Shown here piece after piece: positions 8,474 through 15,845 of a stretch of 64,000 nt of DNA (the stretch's first letter is position 1; each line of letters begins with the position of its first letter). The notes under the pieces are model-generated. The model ran no database searches. It saw only the letters and a program-made list of their open reading frames with translations, and was not told the origin of the DNA. The position numbers and the translations under genes were made by a program. The stretch lies in contig JAUXGN010000013.1 of NCBI GenBank assembly GCA_030622115.1, forward strand, positions 1 through 64,000, given 5' to 3'. The DNA comes from Candidatus Eiseniibacteriota bacterium (GTDB lineage Bacteria; Joyebacterota; Joyebacteria; Joyebacterales; Joyebacteraceae).

Positions 8474-9609
8474 GCCTGCCTCCTTCCCAGCTCGACGGCC
8501 TTCTCAACTGCCTCATCCATCGTCGAGGCGGATTTCATCCCGTGCTCGGCGAGGATCCGCCCGGCCTCCACTGCGTTCGTCCCTGTCAGTCGGACAACGA
8601 TCGGCAGCCCCACCGGGCGCTCCTTGAGCGCCGCCACAAACCCGCGCGCGACGTCGTCGCAGCGGGTGATACCTCCGAAGATGTTGATGAGGATCGATTT
8701 GACGTTCGAGTCGCTCGTGATGATATCGATAGCGGTCTGCATCTTCTCCGGACTTGAGCTTCCTCCTATGTCGAGGAAGTTGGCAGGCTCACCACCGTAG
8801 TACTTGATCACATCCATTGTGGTCATGGCCAGACCGGCGCCGTTCACGATGCAGCCGACGTCGCCATCGAGCTTGATGTACGAGAGGCCCATCTCCCTCG
8901 CGCGGGTGAGATCGTCGGTCTCACCCGAGGGGTCGCGCATGGCAGCAATGTCGGGATGACGGAAGAGCGCGTTGTCGTCGATGTTGATCTTCGCATCGAT
9001 GGCCCAGACCTGTTCATCAGGCGTAACAACCAGCGGATTGATCTCCGCGAGTGAGGCATCGCTTCCTGTGAACGCGTCGTACAGTTTCTCGATCACGACC
9101 GCGATGTCCCGAACCACGTGAGATCTCGTGTCGAGCTTTCCGGCAAGCTCCTGCGCCTCCGCCGCGGATAGCCCCTTGTCGGGATCGACCGGGTGCTTGT
9201 GGATCCTCTCGGGGGTCGTCGCTGCGACTTCTTCGATGTCCACACCGCCCGCTGCGCTCACCATGTAGACGGGCATCTTGGTAGCGCGGTCGACAACGAT
9301 TCCGACGTAGTATTCGCTCTCGATGTCGACGGCGTCCGCCACCATGACTCTCTCGACCGTGAGCCCCTTGATGTCCATCCCCAAAATGGCCGTTGCATGC
9401 GCGTGGGCCTCATCGGGAGTCTTCGCCAGCTTGACGCCACCGGCCTTGCCCCGACCGCCGACATGCACCTGAGCCTTGACGACGACCATCCTGCCGATCT
9501 CCTCGGCGACGCGTCGCGCATCCCCGGGATCGTCCACAACCTCAAAACGAGGAATCGGGACCCCATACTCACTCAGGATCTCCCTTGCCTGGTACTCATG
9601 GATCTTCAA
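8470..9609 (-). CDS. sucC: Succinyl-CoA synthetase, beta subunit (TTG start)
   Basis: 379 residues beginning [15 protein letters not shown], the classic start of the family, if the TTG at 9609 is used. A run of six G's ends just upstream and no ATG fits. The ATP-grasp domain includes [18 protein letters not shown] and [11 protein letters not shown], and the C-terminal ligase domain contains [14 protein letters not shown] and [11 protein letters not shown]. It overlaps sucD by 4 nt. An upstream in-frame extension to 9684 would run through the inverted repeat at 9650-9675 and has no family similarity, so it is rejected. Confidence 0.93.
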   Translation of the reverse strand: MKIHEYQAREILSEYGVPIPRFEVVDDPGDARRVAEEIGRMVVVKAQVHVGGRGKAGGVKLAKTPDEAHAHATAILGMDIKGLTVERVMVADAVDIESEYYVGIVVDRATKMPVYMVSAAGGVDIEEVAATTPERIHKHPVDPDKGLSAAEAQELAGKLDTRSHVVRDIAVVIEKLYDAFTGSDASLAEINPLVVTPDEQVWAIDAKINIDDNALFRHPDIAAMRDPSGETDDLTRAREMGLSYIKLDGDVGCIVNGAGLAMTTMDVIKYYGGEPANFLDIGGSSSPEKMQTAIDIITSDSNVKSILINIFGGITRCDDVARGFVAALKERPVGLPIVVRLTGTNAVEAGRILAEHGMKSASTMDEAVEKAVELGRRQA

Positions 9610-9649
9610 GTGATCCCCCCCATGGATGCTGCGGTTCCGGAGGTCCGCG

Positions 9650-9675
9650 CCTGACCCCAGCGAGCTGGGGTCAGG
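9650..9675. repeat. Perfect 11-bp inverted repeat between the cpgS-like gene and sucC
   Basis: Arms CCTGACCCCAG (9650-9660) and CTGGGGTCAGG (9665-9675) are separated by CGAG. It sits 12 bp after the stop of the cpgS-like gene (9687) and 40 bp before the sucC start. There is no T-run on either side, so it is a poor intrinsic terminator. It may be a processing or stability hairpin that sets relative expression within the operon. Confidence 0.7.
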
Positions 9676-9686
9676 CAACTCCAATG

Positions 9687-10997
9687 CTACAGGAATTTCT
9701 TAAGAACATCCACGAGCGTAGGACTACCCTTGACGTCAAGATTGTACATGACGCGCACGCTCGGCTTTTCGATCTTAATGACCTTCCTGAGATCGATCGG
9801 TGTACCGACAACCACGTAGTCGCAGTCGACAGCGTTCACCGTAGTCTCCAGATCTGCAACCTGCTCGCCGCTGTACCCGGCCGCAGGCAGAAGCGTTCCG
9901 ATACCAGGGTACTTCTCGTACATCTCGCTGATCTTGCCAACGGCCTTGTCGCGCGCGTCAACGAGGATCGCGCCGGCGCGCTCTGCGGCCACTGTCCCCG
10001 CCCCGATCGTCATCCCACCGTGGGTCAGCGTGGGACCGTCCTCGATGACCAGCACGCGCTTGCCTTTGAGATCGACATCCTCTTCGAAGACCACCGGCGA
10101 GTCGGCATGGAGGATCAGAGCTTCCGGGTTCACGGATTTAATATTGCTCACGAGCCGATCTATCTGCACCTGCTCCGCCGAGTCTTCCTTGTTGATGATG
10201 ACGACGTCCGCCATCCGGATGTTCTGCTCTCCGGGATAGTACGTCAGTTCGTGCCCTACGCGATGCGGGTCGGCCACCGTGATGTACAGATCCGCACTGT
10301 AGAAGGACGCATCGTTGTTGCCACCATCCCACAGAACGATGTCCGCCTCCTTCTCAACCTCTTCCAGGATGCGTCCGTAGTCCACGCCTGCGAAGACGAC
10401 GTTCCCCCGGTCGATATGGGGCTCGTACTCCTCCATCTCCTCGATCGTGCACTCGTGCTTCACCATGTCATCATAGCTGCCAAAGCGCTGCCAGATCTGC
10501 TTCGCCAGATCCCCGTAGGGCATCGGATGCCTGATGGCGACGACCTTCTTCCCGGCCTCTGTCAGGATCTCCGCAACGCGTCGTGTTGTCTGGCTCTTCC
10601 CGCATCCCGTCCTGGTCGCACAGATGGCGATCACGGGCTTGCTCGACTTGAGCATCGTCTCCGCAGCACCCTGGAGAACGAAGTTGGCTCCGAGGGCGTT
10701 CACCTGGGACGCCTTGTGCATCACATAGTTGTGCTCTACGTCGCTGTACGCGAAAACGACATCATCAACGCGGAGTTCCCTGATCAAGCGCGGCAGATCC
10801 TCCTCTGCGTGGATCGGGATACCTTCGGGGTAGAGCCTGCCTGCGAGTTCCGGCGGATACGCCCGGCCGTCGATGTCGGGAATCTGAGCCGCCGTGAAGG
10901 CCACGACCTCGAACTCCTCGCGGTCACGATAGACCAGATTGAAATTGTGGAAATCTCTCCCAGCCGCACCCATGATAACGACACGTCGCCTCTCCAT
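9687..10997 (-). CDS. Cyclic 2,3-diphosphoglycerate synthetase-like P-loop GTPase
   Basis: 436 residues. The N-terminus is a Rossmann-like segment (RRVVIMGAAGRDFHNFN), followed by a P-loop in ATRTGCGKSQTTRRVAEIL (~residue 130), the acidic WDGGNND motif, and VIINKEDSA typical of the GTPase/cPGS group. Archaeal homologues cyclise 2,3-diphosphoglycerate, and bacterial homologues are common but mostly uncharacterised. It is placed first in the sucCD-kor operon. I chose the ATG at 10997 because AAGGAGAGG precedes it; the open frame extends 24 bp further without support. The enzymatic activity in this organism is unproven, and a general NTPase role linked to the pathway is equally possible. Confidence 0.75.
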   Translation of the reverse strand: MERRRVVIMGAAGRDFHNFNLVYRDREEFEVVAFTAAQIPDIDGRAYPPELAGRLYPEGIPIHAEEDLPRLIRELRVDDVVFAYSDVEHNYVMHKASQVNALGANFVLQGAAETMLKSSKPVIAICATRTGCGKSQTTRRVAEILTEAGKKVVAIRHPMPYGDLAKQIWQRFGSYDDMVKHECTIEEMEEYEPHIDRGNVVFAGVDYGRILEEVEKEADIVLWDGGNNDASFYSADLYITVADPHRVGHELTYYPGEQNIRMADVVIINKEDSAEQVQIDRLVSNIKSVNPEALILHADSPVVFEEDVDLKGKRVLVIEDGPTLTHGGMTIGAGTVAAERAGAILVDARDKAVGKISEMYEKYPGIGTLLPAAGYSGEQVADLETTVNAVDCDYVVVGTPIDLRKVIKIEKPSVRVMYNLDVKGSPTLVDVLKKFL

Positions 10998-11075
10998 CAG
11001 ACCTCTCCTTGACTTCCTCATAGATTGCTATCGCGTCACCTTGAGGCCGCGACGCACCCGGCCAATCGCACGTGA

Positions 11076-11121
11076 ATCCCCCATGCACCCGCATCAGATT
11101 GGATGCGGTCACGTGGGGGAT
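11076..11121. repeat. Imperfect 20-bp inverted repeat upstream of the suc/kor operon
   Basis: Left arm 11076-11095 and right arm 11102-11121 pair over 8 bp (ATCCCCCA) and 7 bp (CCGCATC) with a 5-nt internal mismatch and a short loop. It lies in the 260-bp gap between rfaE2 and the cpgS-like gene, downstream of the candidate promoter at 11203-11231, so it would be in the 5' leader of the operon transcript. It could be a terminator for rfaE2 read-through, a leader hairpin or a protein-binding palindrome. No T-run follows on the minus strand. Confidence 0.5.
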
Positions 11122-11202
11122 CCAAGGTATCAAATGGACCGCCCGGATGTCCTTCCGCCGGTCCGCCGGCAGCCAGGAACGCGGCTACCGGACAAGGTAA
11201 GA

Positions 11203-11231
11203 ATTGTACTCCATTCAGAGGAAATAGTCCA
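11203..11231 (-). promoter_or_regulatory. Candidate sigma-70 promoter for the cpgS-sucCD-kor operon
   Basis: On the minus strand TGGACT is separated by 17 bp from TACAAT (11208-11203). The -10 matches consensus at five of six bases, the -35 at four of six. It sits about 200 bp upstream of the first gene, in the only sizeable gap before this operon. The call is by eye. Confidence 0.4.
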
Positions 11232-11258
11232 GTAACAAATGGTGTATTCAGGCCTTTC

Positions 11259-11741
11259 CTAGCGCCCCTGCCCCACCTCCAGGATCCTGTCGACGATGGA
11301 GCGCGTCGAGCGACCTTCCAACGCATCGAGGGCAACAATCCTCCCTCCGTGCTCCATTACGAGATCAGCGCCGACAATGGTCTCCACCGAGTAGCCGGCG
11401 CCTTTACAGAGCACATCCGGCACGATCGCCGTAATGAGTTCGTACGGAGTGTCCTCGTCAAAGAGACAGACGTAGTCGACGGATGCCAGCGACGCAAGTA
11501 CGTGGGCACGATCATCCTCCGGCACTATCGGTCGCGTCTCTCCCTTGAGCGCACGGACAGATCTGTCGGTATTCATGCCGACAATAAGGATGTCACCGAG
11601 CGACTTCGCCCTTTCAAGATAGTCCGTGTGGCCGCGATGGAGTATGTCGAAGCAACCGTTTGTGAAGACCACGACTGCTCCGGCCGTTCGGGCCTCTCCA
11701 CAAACCCCGATGAGTCCCTCACGAGACACAACCTCACCCAC
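11259..11741 (-). CDS. rfaE2: D-beta-D-heptose 1-phosphate adenylyltransferase
   Basis: 160 residues of the cytidylyltransferase-like fold: TNGCFDILHRGHTDYLERAKSLGD carries the HxGH nucleotide-binding motif. Monofunctional partner of the kinase encoded immediately upstream; together they produce ADP-activated heptose for the LPS inner core. Start GTG at 11741 lies behind GAGGAG, which overlaps the end of rfaE1 (2-nt gap). Separate kinase and transferase genes, rather than the fused HldE, are usual outside Gammaproteobacteria. Confidence 0.92.
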   Translation of the reverse strand: MGEVVSREGLIGVCGEARTAGAVVVFTNGCFDILHRGHTDYLERAKSLGDILIVGMNTDRSVRALKGETRPIVPEDDRAHVLASLASVDYVCLFDEDTPYELITAIVPDVLCKGAGYSVETIVGADLVMEHGGRIVALDALEGRSTRSIVDRILEVGQGR

Positions 11742-11743
11742 GT

Positions 11744-12748
11744 CTACTCCTCCTCGGCATCCTCGAACGACCCGGCTATCTCCTCGGTCGTCACTGACGC
11801 CGTGCCGACCTCCCTTATCACGATACCTGCGGCGTGATTGGCCACAGCTGCCGCCTCAACCATCGTTGCGCCGGCCGCAAGCGCCACGGCCAGCACACCG
11901 ATCACGGTGTCCCCGGCGCCCGTGACATCAAATACCTCTCTCGCCACGGTCGGAAGATGGGTCTGCACGCCGTCCTTCATGAAAAGCGACATTCCCTCCT
12001 CGCCTCTCGTGATGATCACGCACTCCGCGTCGAGTCTCTTCCGGAGTTCCCATCCCGCTCTCAGCAGCTCCTCTTCCCCGGCTATCCTGAACCCCACTGC
12101 GCCGGCCGCCTCGTTCAGATTCGGCGTGATGGCCGTGACGCCCGTGTAACTCCCGAAATGTGACTCCTTCGGATCGACGCACACGAGTTTTCCTGCCTCG
12201 CGCGCCTGCTCCAGAACCGCTCCGAGTGTCTGTTCACTCACGACACCCTTGCCGTAGTCGGAGATGACCAGCACGTCCACCGCGTCGATGGCTTCGGTGG
12301 CAAGTTCAACGAGCCGTGATGCAATCTCCGCACTGAGAGGACGTGTGTCCTCCCGATCGGCTCGGACGACCTGTTGACTGTGTGCGATGATGCGCGTCTT
12401 GCTCGTGGTCGGTCGGCCGTCGACTTCGAGGACCTTCGAGATATCGACACCGCGCTCGGTAAGAAGTGAGGTCAGCAATTTCGCGTGATCGTCGCAGCCG
12501 ACCACACCCACGACCGTCGCCGACGCTCCGAGCGACGCCACATTCTCAGCGACGTTCGCTGCTCCCCCAAAGCGGACGGTCTCCCGCGTGACTTCCACGA
12601 CAGGGACCGGCGCTTCCGGTGAGATACGGCTGACGCCTCCCCATACGTAGCGGTCCAGCATCATGTCACCGAGAATCGCGACCCTGCACCTCCCGAAGCG
12701 GTCGAGAAGTTCCGCCAGCTTCTCTCGTGTCACGTGTCTCGAATCCAC
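11744..12748 (-). CDS. rfaE1: D-glycero-beta-D-manno-heptose-7-phosphate kinase
   Basis: 334 residues of the PfkB/ribokinase family. GDMMLDRYVWGGVSRISPEA and PVPVVEV at the N-terminus are typical of RfaE1/HldE kinases, and the catalytic anion-hole motif DVTGAGDTVIG is near residue 270. It phosphorylates heptose-7-phosphate at C1. Start GTG at 12748 follows GGAGGACGTC. A TTGACT-17-TAGCAT promoter lies 70-100 bp upstream. The product supports an LPS-bearing diderm. Confidence 0.93.
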   Translation of the reverse strand: MDSRHVTREKLAELLDRFGRCRVAILGDMMLDRYVWGGVSRISPEAPVPVVEVTRETVRFGGAANVAENVASLGASATVVGVVGCDDHAKLLTSLLTERGVDISKVLEVDGRPTTSKTRIIAHSQQVVRADREDTRPLSAEIASRLVELATEAIDAVDVLVISDYGKGVVSEQTLGAVLEQAREAGKLVCVDPKESHFGSYTGVTAITPNLNEAAGAVGFRIAGEEELLRAGWELRKRLDAECVIITRGEEGMSLFMKDGVQTHLPTVAREVFDVTGAGDTVIGVLAVALAAGATMVEAAAVANHAAGIVIREVGTASVTTEEIAGSFEDAEEE

Positions 12749-12817
12749 GACGTCCTCCTTGGAACTCTTGCCATATTACGAACAGCGTCCGGCCGCCGCC
12801 ATGACGCAGCAGACAGC

Positions 12818-12846
12818 ATGCTAAGCCAGTCCAATCTACAAGTCAA
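12818..12846 (-). promoter_or_regulatory. Promoter for rfaE1-rfaE2
   Basis: Minus-strand TTGACT (12846-12841), 17-bp spacer, TAGCAT (12823-12818). The -35 matches at five of six bases and the -10 at four of six. It lies between the terminator of the neighbouring gene and the rfaE1 start, a sensible place for a promoter. Confidence 0.55.
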
Positions 12847-12860
12847 GACTACCCTGCAAG

Positions 12861-12896
12861 AGAGGCGGCCGGCTCCTCTCGGTGCCGGCCGCCTCT
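12861..12896 (-). terminator. Strong 13-bp hairpin ending the three-repeat protein gene
   Basis: Arms 12861-12873 (AGAGGCGGCCGGC) and 12884-12896 pair perfectly around a 10-nt loop. It starts 23 bp after the stop at 12919 and just before the rfaE1 promoter. The T-tract is weak, so termination efficiency is uncertain, but no other role is apparent. Confidence 0.65.
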
Positions 12897-12918
12897 TGTC
12901 TTCGCATGTCGGTAGAAG

Positions 12919-13779
12919 CTAGCTCGAGAGCTTCACTCTCTCGATCGTGCGTCTCCGTCTCGGCTTCCTCTTGGGATGCTCGGGGACGATGAGATCAGGA
13001 TATGCGTTGTGCAGCGCCTGGATCGACGAGCCCAGGAAGCACCCGGTCAACATGCCGCCGAGCCCGTACTCCCTGAAGAGATGGTAGGTGACGTCCTGGA
13101 AGACAGCCTCCGGCGGCACGCCGAGCATGTCCTCAACGAGCCACCTTGTAGCGCGTCGCGCATTCTCAAGTCCCTGTTCGCCCTGCCAGAAGTTCTTGGG
13201 AACGTTTCTGAACTCCCATGGATGGAAACGACCGGGATAGGCGTTCTCGATAGCGCGGAAGAACGAGCCCCTGAAGCATACTGACAACATGCCCCTCAGA
13301 TTGTACTTCCCGAAGGTCGTCGCCGATATCCGCTGCGGGATCTCGCCTACTGCGCAGCCTTCCTTCTCCTCGATCATCCAGCGGGTAGCCTCAGCGGCCA
13401 GCTTGAAACGCTCAGGACCCTGCCACATGCCCTTGACATTGAACTGCCACTTGTGGAATCGGTCCGGATATGCGTTGTCGATGGCCTTGTACGGCGACCA
13501 GTCGAAGCAGCTTCCAAGCATCCAAGTCAAGCCGTTCTCATAGAACAGCTTCTTATGAATGGCGCGCGGTATCTCGTCGATACCGATGCCGAGCTTCTCC
13601 TCCAGCAAGTAGCGTGTGATGATGCCCGCTCTCGCACGGCCGGTGGTTCCTTCAAAAAAATTGTTCGGAAAACGCCTTCTCTGCTTGAGAGAAACGTCTT
13701 CATAGACTTGGATCACCTCGGCGCGGTCCAATTCAGGCGCCGCAACTCCGGAGTCCAGCCTTTTCAGCTCCGCAACCAT
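12919..13779 (-). CDS. Three-repeat protein of unknown function (DUF4046-like repeats)
   Basis: 286 residues. After a ~38-residue lead, three ~75-residue repeats follow (about 39-113, 114-190, 191-265). Each begins with a basic/aromatic segment (WQGPERF or similar), has a helix with RW(M/L)(I/V)E(E/D), then a GLxxMLxxCF segment and ends in AIxNAYPxRFHxWEF. The spacing and aromatic pattern resemble repeats found singly or in tandem in uncharacterised proteins of Clostridia and Bacilli, which I tentatively associate with DUF4046. The C-terminus is basic (KRKPRRRRTIERVK). There is no signal peptide or membrane segment; a nucleic-acid-binding role is possible from the basic tail but is inference. 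It is monocistronic, with its own promoter and terminator. Confidence 0.75.
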   Translation of the reverse strand: MVAELKRLDSGVAAPELDRAEVIQVYEDVSLKQRRRFPNNFFEGTTGRARAGIITRYLLEEKLGIGIDEIPRAIHKKLFYENGLTWMLGSCFDWSPYKAIDNAYPDRFHKWQFNVKGMWQGPERFKLAAEATRWMIEEKEGCAVGEIPQRISATTFGKYNLRGMLSVCFRGSFFRAIENAYPGRFHPWEFRNVPKNFWQGEQGLENARRATRWLVEDMLGVPPEAVFQDVTYHLFREYGLGGMLTGCFLGSSIQALHNAYPDLIVPEHPKRKPRRRRTIERVKLSS

Positions 13780-13854
13780 AGCTCCTCCACTCTACAGTTC
13801 GGACAACTGTCAAAGCTGTCGAATGCGAACCCTGGATGCTCGTTGTCCACTAAC

Positions 13855-13883
13855 ATAAGACTTACCATATGTCATTCAGTCAA
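13855..13883 (-). promoter_or_regulatory. Promoter for the three-repeat protein
   Basis: Minus-strand TTGACT (13883-13878), 17-bp spacer, TCTTAT (13860-13855). It lies ~75 bp upstream of the ATG at 13779, which has GGAGGAGCT before it. The inverted repeat ACAGTT/AACTGT with a 5-nt loop lies between promoter and gene and could be an operator or leader hairpin. Confidence 0.5.
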
Positions 13884-14254
13884 GTCCACGATATCACCTC
13901 CCTCGAAACCTGTCAAGAGGAATGTTCGCCAAAGCTTATACGTACACGGTTTCCCCACCGCAGAGGACGGCCCCGCGTCTTGCGTGGCCTCGGCTTCAGG
14001 CGCGCGGCGCGGCGGTAACGGCACGCGGTGGAGGACAATCTGAGCGGCTGCGAGAAGCCGCGACCGGAAGCGGTTTGAAACATGGATGTGGGCACTCAAG
14101 TCCAACTACCCGAGTGAGAGCGAGCGTGACGTCAGTGAATCGGCCGGCGGACTCACCCAATCCAGACACGGCGGACAGAGGCCGGGCAACCACATCAGCT
14201 ACACCCTGACGCTCTCATGGCACGGTGCTTGCTGACGCGCGACCCAGAAAGCGC
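13884..14254. other. 370-bp divergent intergenic region without a recognisable gene
   Basis: Between the divergent promoters at 13855-13883 (minus) and 14255-14283 (plus). Short open frames exist on both strands but none has a ribosome-binding site or recognisable protein features. I see no tRNA, no tandem repeats and no obvious hairpin. It could hold regulatory sites for either flanking gene or an unrecognised small RNA. Confidence 0.5.
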
Positions 14255-14283
14255 TTGACATATCCCGACTTCGCTCCTATCTT
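14255..14283 (+). promoter_or_regulatory. Consensus-like sigma-70 promoter for the DUF3467-type gene
   Basis: TTGACA (14255-14260) is a perfect -35, followed by a 17-bp spacer and TATCTT (14278-14283). The start codon is 60 bp downstream. It is one of the best promoters in the window and serves one of only two plus-strand genes. Confidence 0.7.
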
Positions 14284-14342
14284 GACCGAAAATCCAGACT
14301 TCGTAGTCGTGTATGTGGATCGCATATGGGGAGGCATAGCCA

Positions 14343-14633
14343 TTGGCGGAGCAGAAGAAGATAAACATCGAACTCAGAGACGAAGAGGCAGAGGGGATCT
14401 ACGCCAACTTCGCGGTGATAACCCACTCTCCTGCCGAATTCGTCGTTGACTTCATCAGGGTTCTGCCCGGCACGAAGAAGAGCCGCGTACACGCGCGAGT
14501 CATCATGGCTCCCCAGAACATCAAGGCCTTCGCTCAGGCGCTTGCCGGCAACATCAGCAAGTACGAAGAGAAAAATGGAGAGATCAAGTCTCTCTCTAAT
14601 GGACAGCAGGACAAGCAGATAGGATTCCAATAG
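14343..14633 (+). CDS. Small DUF3467-type protein
   Basis: 96 residues: KKINIELRDEEAEGIYANFA and ITHSPAEFVVDFIRVLPG are hallmarks of the DUF3467 family, small predicted beta-rich cytoplasmic proteins of unknown function found widely in bacteria and archaea. The following KSRVHARVIMAPQNIKAFAQALAGNISKYEE is the conserved C-terminal half. Start is TTG at 14343 behind GGGGAGG with 8-nt spacing; no ATG fits. No export signal. It stands alone behind a near-consensus promoter, implying substantial constitutive expression. Confidence 0.88.
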   Translation: MAEQKKINIELRDEEAEGIYANFAVITHSPAEFVVDFIRVLPGTKKSRVHARVIMAPQNIKAFAQALAGNISKYEEKNGEIKSLSNGQQDKQIGFQ

Positions 14634-14880
14634 GATCCGCTGCTGCAAACGGCCATTTGAAGAGGTCATAGCGGAAGACTTGTTGTGTCTGATCTCGGCC
14701 GGTCCAGGGAACCGACCGCGGGTTGGCAAGAACGGGACTTTCTACGGTGCACTGGGGACTGCCCAAGGTCCTCGCGAATCCGGAGGGGGGTGCAAGGACA
14801 AAGAGAACGAAGCTGGGATGACCAGTGAAGTTACTCTGGTAGAGTGTCAATCAATCTTTTCGAATTCTAGGGGGTTCGGC

Positions 14881-15735
14881 ATGCGACGTAGTATTCTCTC
14901 AATTGCGATGATCGTGTTTGTCGTGGGACTGGCTACCACGGCCGGCGCCTTTGACTTCCTTTACTTCAACGACACGCCGATGACACACGATGCCGGCACG
15001 TTCGGCATCGGCGCGGGCGTTATCTACTTCTCGCAGAACGGTTTCTATGACGTCGATGGTGAGAAGTTCGACTTCGAAGGTGACATGGCCGGAACCGAGA
15101 TGTACATCCCGGTCGACATCTACTACAGCGTCATGGACCAGCTCGAGATCGGTATCAAGCCCGGTTTTCAGATGAACAGCTTCACCGACTTTGCGGGCGA
15201 CGAGTTCGATGCGAACGGCATCACGGACACGTGGATCGACGCGAAGTACATGGTCATGATGGACCCCATGGTCACGGCTCGCGTTGGCCTCAAGGTTGCG
15301 ACGGGCGACGATGAGGGTGACGAGGACAACGGTCCGACCGGTACGGGTCAGATGGACATCGACGCTGCCGTGCTCTTCGGCATGCCTGCCGGCCCCGGTC
15401 AGTTCGGTGCTCAGGTCGGCTACCGGATGGGCCTCGAGGATGACGACGGTTGGGCGCCGGGCGGGAAGATCCTGTTCCTCGTGGACTACTTCCATCCCTT
15501 GAGCGACGTGATGCAGCTTAAGGTCGCGGCCGATGGCTACTTCGGCAGTGACGGCACGTTTGAGGGTGACGCCATTGAGGACTCAGGCGGCAGCCTCGTC
15601 GAGATCAACCCCGGCATCGTCTACACGATGGACAACGGCATGGACGTCGGCTTTGACGTCTTCTACGTCGTCATGGGCGCCAATGAGGCCGCCAAGTGGG
15701 GCGCAGGACTCTGTGTCGGTTGGGGAACCAATTAG
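14881..15735 (+). CDS. Outer-membrane beta-barrel (porin-like) protein
   Basis: 284 residues beginning with a clear signal peptide (MRRSILSIAMIVFVVGLATT, then AGA, cleavage before FDFLYF). The mature part is acidic, rich in Gly/Asp and alternating hydrophobic residues, with repeated strands such as TWIDAKYMVMM, FGAQVGYRMGL and GFDVFYVVMG. It resembles small transporter/phenol-degradation-type barrels by pattern only. ATG at 14881 has AGGGGG upstream. A strong hairpin follows the stop. The specific substrate is unknown. Confidence 0.8.
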   Translation: MRRSILSIAMIVFVVGLATTAGAFDFLYFNDTPMTHDAGTFGIGAGVIYFSQNGFYDVDGEKFDFEGDMAGTEMYIPVDIYYSVMDQLEIGIKPGFQMNSFTDFAGDEFDANGITDTWIDAKYMVMMDPMVTARVGLKVATGDDEGDEDNGPTGTGQMDIDAAVLFGMPAGPGQFGAQVGYRMGLEDDDGWAPGGKILFLVDYFHPLSDVMQLKVAADGYFGSDGTFEGDAIEDSGGSLVEINPGIVYTMDNGMDVGFDVFYVVMGANEAAKWGAGLCVGWGTN

Positions 15736-15765
15736 CAGTAGATCTCTCTGACATATCAGACCGTG

Positions 15766-15797
15766 GAAACGGGGGGCCACGTCGGGCCCCCCGTTTC
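15766..15797. terminator. Probable bidirectional terminator hairpin
   Basis: Perfect 13-bp stem GAAACGGGGGGCC (15766-15778) with GGCCCCCCGTTTC (15785-15797) around a 6-nt loop. It lies between convergent genes (plus-strand barrel gene ending at 15735 and minus-strand LpxL-like gene ending at 15846), so it probably ends both transcripts. The A/T edge of the stem gives short T tracts on both strands. Confidence 0.75.
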
Positions 15798-15845
15798 TAT
15801 TGGTCGCTCTGCGGTGGCGGTGGCGCTTTCGCGCGCGCCGGCGGC

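Noticed and set aside
9650-9675. Intrinsic terminator of the cpgS-like gene
   Set aside because: The stem is perfect, but no T-run follows on either strand and sucC follows at once without its own promoter, so read-through is more likely.
13884-14254. tRNA or small RNA gene in the divergent gap
   Set aside because: No cloverleaf, CCA end or strong terminator hairpin could be drawn by eye; left as unassigned.
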